44,209 nt of DNA, taken from contig JAGFJD010000226.1 in assembly GCA_024102975.1 (NCBI GenBank), positions 1-44,209 on the forward strand, read 5' to 3'. This stretch comes from Phaeodactylibacter sp. (GTDB lineage Bacteria > Bacteroidota > Bacteroidia > Chitinophagales > Saprospiraceae). The translations under genes were made by a program, and so were the position numbers. The notes beneath the pieces are model-generated. The model had not been told where the DNA came from and did not search any database. It saw only the letters and a program-made list of their open reading frames with translations. Below, in pieces: positions 17,288 through 24,621 of the stretch (the first letter of the stretch is position 1; every line of letters begins with the position of its first letter).

Positions 17288-18553
17288 ATGGACCTGCTGA
17301 TCAAAAATGTACAAATCATCGATCCGGGAGGGCCCCTCCACGGGCGTACCCTGGATATCCTCATCCGCGACGGCAACATTGACTCGATAGGAGAAGGGAT
17401 TGGAGCGAAAGGCGTTGAAAAGCTGGAAGGCGATCAACTGTTCGTCTCGGCAGGATGGATGGCCCTGGGGGTGCATACCGGCGATCCGGGTTTTGAACAC
17501 CGGGAGAACCTGCGATCTGTTGCCGCTGCGGCGGCAGCCGGCGGCTTTACTGCCCTTTCCTGCCTGCCCAACACCGACCCGGCGCTCCACTCCAAATCAG
17601 AAATATCGTACATCCTTCAAAATACGGCCGGGCAGCCGGCCCGCTTTTATCCGGTCGGCGCGATCTCCCGCCGGTGCATGGGCAAAGAGATCACCGAGAT
17701 GATCGATATGCATGCTGCCGGCGCCATAGCGTTTTCAGACGGAACCTACCCGCTCCAGCACGACGGCCTGATGCTGCGCGCACTCCAGTATGTGAAGGCA
17801 TTTGACGGCCTGGTCGTCAACCAGCCCCTCGACCAGGAGATCAGCGGCAGCGGCCAGATGCACGAAGGCGAGGTTTCCACCGCGCTGGGGCTGAGCGGCA
17901 TTCCGGCGATTGCCGAAGAACTGATGGTGCAGCGCGACCTGCGGCTGCTGGAATATACCGACAGCCGCCTCCACCTGGCCAACCTTTCGGCCGCCGGTTC
18001 GGTGCAACTGGTCCGGGAGGCCAAAAAGAAGGGGTTGCGGGTCACGGCCTCAGTGCCTTTCATGAACCTCGCTTTTGATGACGAAGCCGTCAGCTCTTTT
18101 GACGCCAATTACAAACTCATGCCTCCCCTGCGGGGCCGCGACGACCGGCAGGCCCTGCGGGAAGGCTTGCTGGACGGCGCCATCGACGCCATCAGCGTCA
18201 ATCATATTCCCCTGGAGGAGGAGCTGAAGAAGAAGGAATTCTCCTATGCTGAATTTGGGGCCACCGGGTTGGAAGTGCTGTACAGCATTTGTAAAACTTA
18301 TCTGGGCGACTGGCTTTCGGATGAGGCCTTCGTGCGCTCCATTGCCCACAACCCCCGGAGGATCTTCGGCCTGCCCGTTCCGCGTATCGGGGAAGGGCAA
18401 CCGGCGGAACTCACCGTTTTCAGCCCCGCCCGGCAATGGGTATACAGCCGCAGCCAGGCGCTTTCCCGCTCCTTCAACTCGCCATTCCTGGAAAAGGAGC
18501 TGTCCGGCCGGCCGGTGGCGGTGGTCAGTAACGGCCAGGTAATAAGGATATAA
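17288..18553 (+). CDS. Dihydroorotase-like protein lacking most catalytic metal ligands
   Basis: A 421-residue amidohydrolase-fold protein of the dihydroorotase type (MDLLIKNVQIIDPGG start; GAIDAISVNHIPLEEE near the end). The fold landmarks are clear but the active site is not. The DxHxH motif reads A59-L-G-V-H63, so Asp and the first His are lost and the following substrate Arg is Gly. The HxxH zinc pair reads H229-L-A-N232. The His in the EVTPHHL segment is replaced (SVPFMNL). The catalytic Asp of TDHAP is Asn305. It therefore cannot work as a normal zinc dihydroorotase. Noncatalytic homologues are known to act as structural partners of aspartate transcarbamoylase in some bacteria. A GTG 15 nt upstream is possible, but the ATG at 17288 fits the family start. 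DUF4199 genes follow. Confidence 0.85.
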   Translation: MDLLIKNVQIIDPGGPLHGRTLDILIRDGNIDSIGEGIGAKGVEKLEGDQLFVSAGWMALGVHTGDPGFEHRENLRSVAAAAAAGGFTALSCLPNTDPALHSKSEISYILQNTAGQPARFYPVGAISRRCMGKEITEMIDMHAAGAIAFSDGTYPLQHDGLMLRALQYVKAFDGLVVNQPLDQEISGSGQMHEGEVSTALGLSGIPAIAEELMVQRDLRLLEYTDSRLHLANLSAAGSVQLVREAKKKGLRVTASVPFMNLAFDDEAVSSFDANYKLMPPLRGRDDRQALREGLLDGAIDAISVNHIPLEEELKKKEFSYAEFGATGLEVLYSICKTYLGDWLSDEAFVRSIAHNPRRIFGLPVPRIGEGQPAELTVFSPARQWVYSRSQALSRSFNSPFLEKELSGRPVAVVSNGQVIRI

Positions 18554-18846
18554 CCCAACCAATAACCGGCCGGCAAAGCGCTGTCCGGATTTAGGTGCCG
18601 TCTCTACGGCCCGGTTAATGCTCGGCGGTTCGCAAATGCCTGAAAACGGAGTTCAGTTGCTGCAGAAGGGATTTCCCGTATGCGCGAACAGCGAACAGCG
18701 AACAGCGAAAAAAGAACAGCGAAAAAAGAACACCCTAATTTCCAGCTTTCAATCGCATATTCCCGGCCGTCTATAGAAAAAGCTTGGCTTTTCCGCCGGA
18801 AGTCGGCAAATTCGGCGTACTTTTTTCCAACTTTAAACCTTCCATT
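18554..18846. other. Intergenic region with GCGAACA tandem repeat
   Basis: The 290-bp gap before the first DUF4199 gene has no gene. At 18684-18732 there are three copies of GCGAACA followed by two of a longer GCGAAAAAAGAACA unit. No promoter box of the TAnnTTTG form was found close to 18847. Confidence 0.6.
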
Positions 18847-19428
18847 ATGAGTACACTGGATAATCCTAACGATTACATCGACCCTTCAAAAGTATCGGCC
18901 TGGCCTTCTGCCAGCCGCTATGGGTTGCTGGCAGGCCTGCTGCTCGTCGTCCTCGCTTTGCTGGTCCACCTGGCCGGCATTGTAGATTACACCGACCAGG
19001 GAGGCGCCTCCAACTGGATCGTCAATATCCTCAACTGGGGCGTGACCATCGGCGCCATCGTCCTGGCGGTAAAACAGCACCGGGATGAAGAACTGGGCGG
19101 ATTCATTTCCTTCGGGCGCGGATTCAATGTCGGGTTTATCGTCAGCCTGGTCATCGCCGTCGTCTCCGTGATTTGGGGCTATCTTTTCTTTGCCTTTGTC
19201 GAGCCGGGACTCATCGGCGATATCCTGGAGGCTTCCCGGGAGCAGATGATGGAGCGGCAGGGCATGAGCGAAGAACAGGCCGAACAAGCCATGGGCATGA
19301 TGGATTGGATGTTCTCCCCCGTGGCGATGTCCTTGATGGGAGGGGTTTTCTCCCTGATCGCCGGCATCGTTTTCTCCCTGGTCGTCGCCGGCATTATGAA
19401 GAAGGATCACCCGGCGAACGCCGCCTAG
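18847..19428 (+). CDS. DUF4199-type membrane protein, first copy
   Basis: A 193-residue membrane protein starting MSTLDNPNDYIDPSKV, with four hydrophobic segments (about residues 26-45, 60-78, 95-120 and 160-185) and a conserved-looking GGFISFGRGFNVGFI loop typical of DUF4199 proteins, whose function is not established. The loop between helices 3 and 4 is acidic and Met/Gln-rich (EASREQMMERQGMSEEQ). A longer frame starts upstream but the ATG at 18847 gives the usual N-terminus. The stop codon lies inside the terminal repeat of a palindromic element (19424-19590). A second DUF4199 gene follows, and then a GT2 glycosyltransferase. Confidence 0.85.
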   Translation: MSTLDNPNDYIDPSKVSAWPSASRYGLLAGLLLVVLALLVHLAGIVDYTDQGGASNWIVNILNWGVTIGAIVLAVKQHRDEELGGFISFGRGFNVGFIVSLVIAVVSVIWGYLFFAFVEPGLIGDILEASREQMMERQGMSEEQAEQAMGMMDWMFSPVAMSLMGGVFSLIAGIVFSLVVAGIMKKDHPANAA

Positions 19429-19590
19429 TGCTTCGCGCATTAAGTAACGGGGTATATGAAATGAGGCTATTTTGCCGCTAGACAAGGCGCGAGGAGCGAA
19501 CATAGCGGGACTATATGAGCGACGAGCAACGCAGTATAGCGGCAAAAGAGGCCATTTTATATCCCGGTATTTAGTGCGCGAAGCACTAGG
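19424..19590. repeat. 167-bp palindromic MITE-like element overlapping a stop codon
   Basis: The ends CCTAGTGCTTCGCGCA (19424-19439) and 19575-19590 are perfect 16-bp inverted repeats. Complementarity continues inward (ACGGGGTATATGAAATG with the reverse complement of the right arm, then TTTTGCCGCTA on both arms, then GAGCGAACATAGCGGGACTA-type inner arms), so the single strand could fold almost end to end. The TAG stop of the first DUF4199 gene (19426-19428) is part of the left end. No coding capacity and no clear target duplication. Confidence 0.82.
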
Positions 19591-19599
19591 ATTTTCTGC

Positions 19600-19607
19600 T
19601 ATCTTTG
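19600..19607 (+). promoter_or_regulatory. Candidate -7 box TATCTTTG for the second DUF4199 gene
   Basis: TATCTTTG fits TAnnTTTG and lies 22 bp before the ATG at 19629, immediately outside the palindromic element. The -33 region would fall within the right arm of that element. Confidence 0.5.
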
Positions 19608-19628
19608 CTTTCGCAAAATAGCAGGACC

Positions 19629-20135
19629 ATGATGGCATCAAACGCTGCGGTAAGATACGGCCTGATAGCAGGAATAGGCACCATTGCCTACTTCCTGCTG
19701 TTTTATTTCATCGATAAAGAGCTGCTGTTCAACCCGTTCGTGTACTGGGCTTCCCTGGGGTTTTACCTGGCCCTGATGTGGCGGGCCCTGCAGGTTGAAG
19801 CGCAGGGGCAGGCGCTGGGTTTCCGGGATGCCCTTCGCACGGCCTTTCTGGTTTTCGTGATTGCCAATTTCCTTTATTACCTTTTTTACTACCTCTTGTT
19901 CGGCCTTATTGATCCGGGTTTGATAGATTTGCAGCGCGAAGTGATGCGCGAAAGCCTGGAGCAGCAGGGCAACCTGCTAAGCGAAGAACAACGGGAGGAA
20001 ATGCTGAAGTCGCTGGAAGGGGATAGCCTGATCCCCACTGCCGGCAAGGTTTTCTTCACGTTCGTCCGCAGCCTGATCGGCGGCTTTGTGCTTGCCCTGG
20101 GCATGGCGGCCCTGGCCAGCCGGGGAAAAATGTAA
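19629..20135 (+). CDS. DUF4199-type membrane protein, second copy
   Basis: A 168-residue membrane protein starting MMASNAAVRYGLIAGIGTIA, with four hydrophobic segments and the same layout as the first DUF4199 gene: AVRYGLIAG versus ASRYGLLAG at helix 1, a GQALGFRDALRTAFLVF segment in the place of GGFISFGRGFNVGF, then an acidic loop rich in Glu and Gln before the last helix. The two are clearly paralogues. Start chosen at the ATG pair at 19629/19632; an upstream in-frame TTG is less likely. The GT2 gene begins 90 bp downstream. Confidence 0.83.
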   Translation: MMASNAAVRYGLIAGIGTIAYFLLFYFIDKELLFNPFVYWASLGFYLALMWRALQVEAQGQALGFRDALRTAFLVFVIANFLYYLFYYLLFGLIDPGLIDLQREVMRESLEQQGNLLSEEQREEMLKSLEGDSLIPTAGKVFFTFVRSLIGGFVLALGMAALASRGKM

Positions 20136-20170
20136 CGAATGAAGGAAGGATTGATTTTTTCCTGCCATTC

Positions 20171-20201
20171 ATTCCATCCCCGTCCTCGTGCCTCGGCCGG
20201 G
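20171..20201. repeat. Left arm of 31-bp inverted repeat around the GT2 gene
   Basis: This 31-bp segment matches the reverse complement of 21202-21232 at 30 of 31 positions. Weaker matching extends on both sides (TCCTGC-CATTC outside, ATTCC inside). It lies 25 bp before the GT2 start codon. Confidence 0.85.
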
Positions 20202-20226
20202 TAAAATTCCATCAATCCTTAACACA

Positions 20227-21234
20227 ATGGACCTTTCGATCGTCATACCACTGTTCAACGAAGAAGACTCGCTGCCGGAGCTGGAAGCCTGGATCCGGCG
20301 GGTGATGGAGGAGGAGGGCTTTTCCTATGAGATCATCATGGTGGACGACGGCAGCAAAGACGGATCCTGGCGCGTCATCGAACAACTGGCGGAGCAGAAC
20401 CCCAACCTGCAGGGCATCAAATTCCAGCGCAACTACGGGAAATCCGCCGCCCTCAATACCGGCTTCCAGGCAGCGAGGGGCCGGGTGGTCGCCACGATGG
20501 ACGCCGACCTCCAGGACAGCCCGGAGGAACTGCCCGGCCTCTACCGGATGATCGCCGAACAGGGGTATGACATGGTTTCCGGATGGAAGAAAAAGCGCAA
20601 GGACCCGCTGTTCTCCAAAAACATACCCAGCAAATTCTATAACTGGACGGCCAGGAGAATGACGGGCATCAGGCTGCATGATTTCAACTGCGGGCTGAAA
20701 GCCTATAAACGCGAAGTCGTCCACAGCATAGAGGTCTACGGCGAGATGCACCGGTATATCCCGGTGCTGGCCAAATGGGCCGGCTTTCACAGGATCGGCG
20801 AAAAAACAGTTGTCCACCAGGAACGGAAATACGGCACCACCAAATTCGGGATGGAGCGCTTTATCCGCGGGCCGCTCGACCTGATGTCCGTGATCTTTAT
20901 CTCCAGGTTCGGCAAGCGGCCCATGCATTTTTTTGGCGCCCTGGGCAGCCTCATCTTCATCCTCGGCTTTTTTGCCGCCGGATATATCGGCATCAATAAA
21001 TTATACCGCCTGCACCAAAAACTGCCCACTGTCCTCGTCACCGACAACCCCTATTTCTTCATTTCCCTGACCTGCATGATCATCGGGACGCTGCTCTTCG
21101 TCACCGGCTTCCTGGCCGAACTGGTCTCCCGCAACGCTCCGGACCGCAGCCACTATCTTATCGAGAAAAGGACCGAGGCGTTAGGGGACGAAGGAATCCT
21201 GCCCGGCCGAGGCACGAGGACAGGGATGGAATGA
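20227..21234 (+). CDS. GT2-family glycosyltransferase (polyprenyl-phosphate sugar type)
   Basis: A 335-residue enzyme with an N-terminal GT-A domain: MDLSIVIPLFNEEDSLPEL, IIMVDDGSKDGS, the DxD-containing DADLQDSPEELP, and the family words NYGKSAALNTGF and DFNCGLKAYKR. Two C-terminal hydrophobic helices (about 230-255 and 275-300) anchor it. In this family (DPM1/GtrB-like) the enzyme moves a sugar from a nucleotide donor to undecaprenyl phosphate on the cytosolic face, and GT-C enzymes then use that lipid-linked sugar; a GT-C-like protein lies in the same strand block. The start is the ATG at 20227. Its last codons (P-G-R-G-T-R-T-G-M-E) are encoded by the right arm of an inverted repeat, so the tail sequence is probably not functional. 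Confidence 0.92.
   Translation: MDLSIVIPLFNEEDSLPELEAWIRRVMEEEGFSYEIIMVDDGSKDGSWRVIEQLAEQNPNLQGIKFQRNYGKSAALNTGFQAARGRVVATMDADLQDSPEELPGLYRMIAEQGYDMVSGWKKKRKDPLFSKNIPSKFYNWTARRMTGIRLHDFNCGLKAYKREVVHSIEVYGEMHRYIPVLAKWAGFHRIGEKTVVHQERKYGTTKFGMERFIRGPLDLMSVIFISRFGKRPMHFFGALGSLIFILGFFAAGYIGINKLYRLHQKLPTVLVTDNPYFFISLTCMIIGTLLFVTGFLAELVSRNAPDRSHYLIEKRTEALGDEGILPGRGTRTGME
21202..21232. repeat. Right arm of 31-bp inverted repeat around the GT2 gene
   Basis: Reverse complement of 20171-20201 with one mismatch. It overlaps the last ten codons of the GT2 gene and is followed by GATGGAATG repeats of the same word family as at 9241-9279. Confidence 0.85.
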
Positions 21235-21298
21235 TGGAATGCAGGAATGATGTCGTGCTGTCCATTCCCGAAGGAACTCCTCCGGCTCAACTGCCTGC

Positions 21299-21510
21299 TC
21301 ATTTCCACCCTCATTTCACAACATTTCCATCGTATTTCCACATATCTCCCCCCATTTCCATGTATTTCCACATATCTCCCCCCATCTCCCCCCATTTCTC
21401 CCCATTTCCATCTATCTCCATGTATCTCCCCCCATTTCCCCCCATTTCCATGTATCTCCATGTATCTCCCCCCATTTCCCCCCATTTCCATCTATCTCCA
21501 TGTATCTCCC
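21299..21510. repeat. Pyrimidine-rich minisatellite with about 40-bp period
   Basis: The plus strand consists of ATTTCC, ATCTCC and CATGTATCTCC words with C runs. The 3' half (about 21400-21510) shows a higher-order unit of about 40 bp repeated nearly three times; the 5' half is more degenerate. It is nearly free of G on the plus strand. It fills the convergent gap between the GT2 gene and the LOG-family gene and touches the stop codon of the latter (21511-21513). Confidence 0.85.
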
Positions 21511-22641
21511 TCACACCCGCACCGGCGGATGCTTCTTCAGGAAATCCAGCACCTCTTCCGGTTCATCGGTCACGAACAGCATGTCGTAGTATTTTTTCCC
21601 CCGGGCCAGTTGTTTAAGCAGGGGGAAGATCAGCGTTTCGATCTCGTAGCGGCGGCGGCCCAGAAAAACCATCGGGCTGTAGTAATTGAAGGTGCCATAG
21701 TGGTTCTGGGTGGCGTCCATGAAGATTTCCTGGGTGGTGCCGGCGCTGCCGGGGGCGCAGACGATGCCGTACAGGCTGATGGCCAGCAGGGTGTCTTCCC
21801 GGATGCTGTTGGAAAAGTATTTGGCGATGTGGGAGGCGAAGAGGTTGCTGGGCTCGTGGCCGTAGAACCAGGTAGGGATGGCCAGGGTTTCGGCGCCGCC
21901 GGGATACTTGTTCAGGACTTCCAGTGCCTGCCTGTGGTATCCTCGGTCTTTGTAATGGGGCGCCTTTCCCAGCATGCTTATGGCGTCGAGCAGCGCTGCC
22001 TCCTCCCTTCCGCAGAAGTAGGCGCCCAGGTTCGTGGCTTCCATAATGCCGGGGCCGCCGCCGGAAACGATGAAATAACCGTTTTCAGCGAGCAGTTTGG
22101 CGGCCAGGGCCGTTTTTTTGTAGAACAGGTCGTCCCGGCGGGTGCTGTGGCCGCCCATAAAGCCGACGCAGGGCCGCCCGGTCATTCCTTCGTGGTTGAA
22201 CTGAAGCAGGTTGCGCAGGGCGTTGTCGACAGAATGGTCGTGGATGCGTTGCCAGAGCGCTTCGTTGATGTTGGGATTGAACTTGCTGGCGGAAAAATGG
22301 CGATAAATCCGCAGGTCCGTACTCCGGTCCTCCCTTTCGTCGAACCCGTCCATCAGCTCCTGCCAGGAATAAAGGCCGCAGCGGAAGGGGTTGTAGGGCA
22401 GGGTAGGAGGCGCGGTATAGATATAAGCTCCCCGTTGCCGCAACTGGATCTCTTCCTCCATACCCAGGCCACAGCCCAGGAATGTGGTATTGTCGATCTC
22501 AAAACGGTGCCAGTCCATTTCCTTTCCGGTAAAATCCAGTGCCTGCAGGGTGCAGTTTTTCAGAGAAGCGCCGTTTCGGCTGAACTGCTCAAAGGTCCTG
22601 ATCTCCGTGATCACGGTTTCGTGTTCCCGGGTTGTGTCCAT
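21511..22641 (-). CDS. LOG-family nucleotide-processing protein with N-terminal extension
   Basis: A 376-residue protein. The C-terminal 230 residues carry the LOG (lysine-decarboxylase-like) signature: GFMGGHS, SGGGPGIMEATN and the PGGxGTxxE-type motif as PGSAGTTQE. Family members release a base from nucleoside monophosphates (cytokinin-activating LOG or nucleotidase PpnN types). The N-terminal 140 residues are an extra domain with NCTLQALDFTG / NTTFLGCGLG segments that faintly resemble pentapeptide-like repeats. The start at 22641 (MDTTREHETV) is chosen over an upstream in-frame ATG because the added 60 residues are low quality. Its stop abuts the minisatellite. coaE lies 140 bp upstream on the same strand. 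Confidence 0.85.
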   Translation of the reverse strand: MDTTREHETVITEIRTFEQFSRNGASLKNCTLQALDFTGKEMDWHRFEIDNTTFLGCGLGMEEEIQLRQRGAYIYTAPPTLPYNPFRCGLYSWQELMDGFDEREDRSTDLRIYRHFSASKFNPNINEALWQRIHDHSVDNALRNLLQFNHEGMTGRPCVGFMGGHSTRRDDLFYKKTALAAKLLAENGYFIVSGGGPGIMEATNLGAYFCGREEAALLDAISMLGKAPHYKDRGYHRQALEVLNKYPGGAETLAIPTWFYGHEPSNLFASHIAKYFSNSIREDTLLAISLYGIVCAPGSAGTTQEIFMDATQNHYGTFNYYSPMVFLGRRRYEIETLIFPLLKQLARGKKYYDMLFVTDEPEEVLDFLKKHPPVRV

Positions 22642-22781
22642 ATATAAGTTGTTTTTGTAGCTGTCCCGTCTACCGCCCACCGTCCGGCCGGTTGTCCGGA
22701 ATGCCCAGGTTCTCGTCTGGTTCGCTGTTTGCCAGGCTGTCAATATTTGACGTGCGATTTTTGATGTTCCGCCGTCTACCG

Positions 22782-23396
22782 CTAACCCGACATCCCGACA
22801 AGCTCCTGGTGAATATCCCACACCTGGCGGACCAGGGAATGCTTGCCGTCGTTGTACACGATGTAGTCCGCCCGTTTCAGCTTTTCCTCTTCCGGCATCT
22901 GCCGGGCCATCCGGGCACGCACCTCTTCGGCGCTGACGCGGTCGCGCTCCGTCACCCTTTGGATGCGCAGCTCCTCGGGCGCAAAGACGGTAATCACCTT
23001 GTCCAGTTGCCGGTAGCTGCCGCTTTCGAACAGCAACGCCGCTTCTTTGAGGGTGTAAGGCACGTTTTCCTGGGCATGGTGCCAGCGGTTGGCGTCCTCG
23101 GCGACGGCGGGGTGGACCAGTTGGTTCAGCTGCCGGAGTTTTTCTTCGTCATTGAAAACCTGCCCGGCAATAAAAGGGCGGTTGAGGGCGCCGTCCTCCA
23201 AATAGGATGCTTCGCCGAACAGCTCCTTGACGCCCGCCACCAGCCGGGGGTCGCTGACCATGAGTTGCCGGGCGCGGCTATCGGCGTAGTAGACCGGGAT
23301 GCCCAGGGTTTCGAATACCCGGCAAACCGTCGTTTTGCCGCTCCCTATACCTCCCGTGATCCCTGCTTTCAGTATGTCCTGGCCGTGGTTGCTCAT
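22782..23396 (-). CDS. coaE: Dephospho-CoA kinase
   Basis: A 204-residue cytosolic kinase that phosphorylates dephospho-CoA in the last step of coenzyme A synthesis. The N-terminal P-loop TGGIGSGKTT (residues 14-23) is followed by the family words IPVYYAD (substrate Asp) and LNRPFIAGQVF, then LVHPAV, and PYTLKEAALLFESG. Length is normal for CoaE. It reads away from the PorP gene; a perfect palindrome at 23451-23467 sits in the shared upstream region. Confidence 0.95.
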   Translation of the reverse strand: MSNHGQDILKAGITGGIGSGKTTVCRVFETLGIPVYYADSRARQLMVSDPRLVAGVKELFGEASYLEDGALNRPFIAGQVFNDEEKLRQLNQLVHPAVAEDANRWHHAQENVPYTLKEAALLFESGSYRQLDKVITVFAPEELRIQRVTERDRVSAEEVRARMARQMPEEEKLKRADYIVYNDGKHSLVRQVWDIHQELVGMSG

Positions 23397-23450
23397 AGCA
23401 TTGTATGCAGTATATCTGTCAATTTATTATACCCGAAAATGAATCTTTTC

Positions 23451-23467
23451 GAAAGTTGGCAACTTTC
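23451..23467. promoter_or_regulatory. Perfect 8+1+8 palindrome between coaE and the PorP gene
   Basis: GAAAGTTG-G-CAACTTTC is a perfect inverted repeat with a one-base centre, 55 bp from the coaE start and about 50 bp from the likely PorP start. Its form fits an operator for a dimeric regulator; there is no direct evidence of binding. Confidence 0.4.
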
Positions 23468-23515
23468 TCCTATCTTGGATGGAAACAAATTCCTTCTTTG
23501 ACAAATTTAAACGTA

Positions 23516-24532
23516 TTGAACCGAATTCAACGCCTTAAAATCTTTTTTCTGCTCTGTTTGTGCCGGTTGGCCCTGCCGGCCCAGGATGTGCACTTTTCTC
23601 AGTTTTACAATGCGCCCCTGTCGCTCAACCCTGCTTTGGCCGGCGCTTTTGAGGAAGACAGGCGCTTCGGCGCCGCCTACCGCAACCAGTGGAGCAGCGT
23701 GCCGGTTCCGTATGAGTCCTTTTTTGGAACCTATGACCAGAAGGTTTTCCAGCCCTGGCTGGGCGACAACTGGCTCGGCCTGGGCGGGGCATTCGCCTAC
23801 GACCAGGCCGGCGACGCCAACCTGAGCTGGCTCCAGCTGGCCCTCTTCGGCGCCTTCCACTGGCGGGCGGCAGCCGGGCACTCCCTTTCTGCGGGCCTGC
23901 AGCTGCGGTTCGGCCAGCGCGCGCTGGAACCCGGCCAGTTCAGCTTCGCCGACCAGTTCACCGACAGCTTCTTCGACCCTGCGGCGCCGACCGCCGAATC
24001 TTTTGCCGCTACCTCTGCCGGCTACTTCAGCCTGGGCGCCGGCTTCAACTGGTTTTATCAGCCGGAAGAGTCGCGCTCCCGCGCCTGGGCCGGACTGAGC
24101 GCCGCCCACCTCAACCAGCCGGCCCTCTCTTTTATGAACGACGGTACGGTGAGCCTGCCAGTATTGTTCACTTTGAATGCCCAGGGCCTTTTGGAGCTGG
24201 CGGAACGCTGGGACCTGGCGGCCAACCTGCTGGGGCAGCGGCAGGGCACCTATCAGGAAATAGCCGGCATGGCGGGAGGGCGTTTCCATGTCAGCCAGGA
24301 TAAGGGAAGGGAACTGGCCCTGCAACTGGGTGCAGGATACCGCCTCGGCGACGCCCTGATCGGATACATAGATGTCTTTTATAAAAACTGGCGCTTCGGG
24401 CTGAGCTATGACGCCAACACCTCGCCATTCATCGCCGCTACCAACCGCAACGGAGGGCCGGAATTCTCGGTGCAGTACGTCATCCGCCAGGTCAAACCTC
24501 CTAAAGCCTACAAAGCATGCCCTGTTTTTTGA
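23516..24532 (+). CDS. PorP/SprF-family outer membrane protein (type IX secretion associated)
   Basis: A PorP/SprF-type beta-barrel protein that anchors or accompanies type IX secretion and gliding components at the outer membrane. After a signal peptide (LKIFFLLCLCRLALPAQ) comes the family start QDVHFSQFYNAPLSLNPALAG, then AAYRNQWSSVPVPYESF, and the C-terminal RFGLSYDANTSPF. Family members are usually near 300-340 residues. I place the start at a TTG (23516; 338 residues), which puts the signal peptide at the N-terminus; an ATG at 23405 in the same frame would add 37 residues before it and overlap the palindrome. The PorE-like gene follows 89 bp later, the usual partner arrangement. Confidence 0.88.
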   Translation: MNRIQRLKIFFLLCLCRLALPAQDVHFSQFYNAPLSLNPALAGAFEEDRRFGAAYRNQWSSVPVPYESFFGTYDQKVFQPWLGDNWLGLGGAFAYDQAGDANLSWLQLALFGAFHWRAAAGHSLSAGLQLRFGQRALEPGQFSFADQFTDSFFDPAAPTAESFAATSAGYFSLGAGFNWFYQPEESRSRAWAGLSAAHLNQPALSFMNDGTVSLPVLFTLNAQGLLELAERWDLAANLLGQRQGTYQEIAGMAGGRFHVSQDKGRELALQLGAGYRLGDALIGYIDVFYKNWRFGLSYDANTSPFIAATNRNGGPEFSVQYVIRQVKPPKAYKACPVF

Positions 24533-24621
24533 ATTTTTTTCCGAAAAAACCTGCCGGGCCCGTACATCCTGCCTGCCCGCCAGGCCAGGTGCCGCCCGGC
24601 CCGGCAGCCCGGGACAGCAAT

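Noticed and set aside
21299..21510. Possible CRISPR array
   Set aside because: Units are contiguous and degenerate with no unique spacers; it is a minisatellite. The same holds for 26738-26847.
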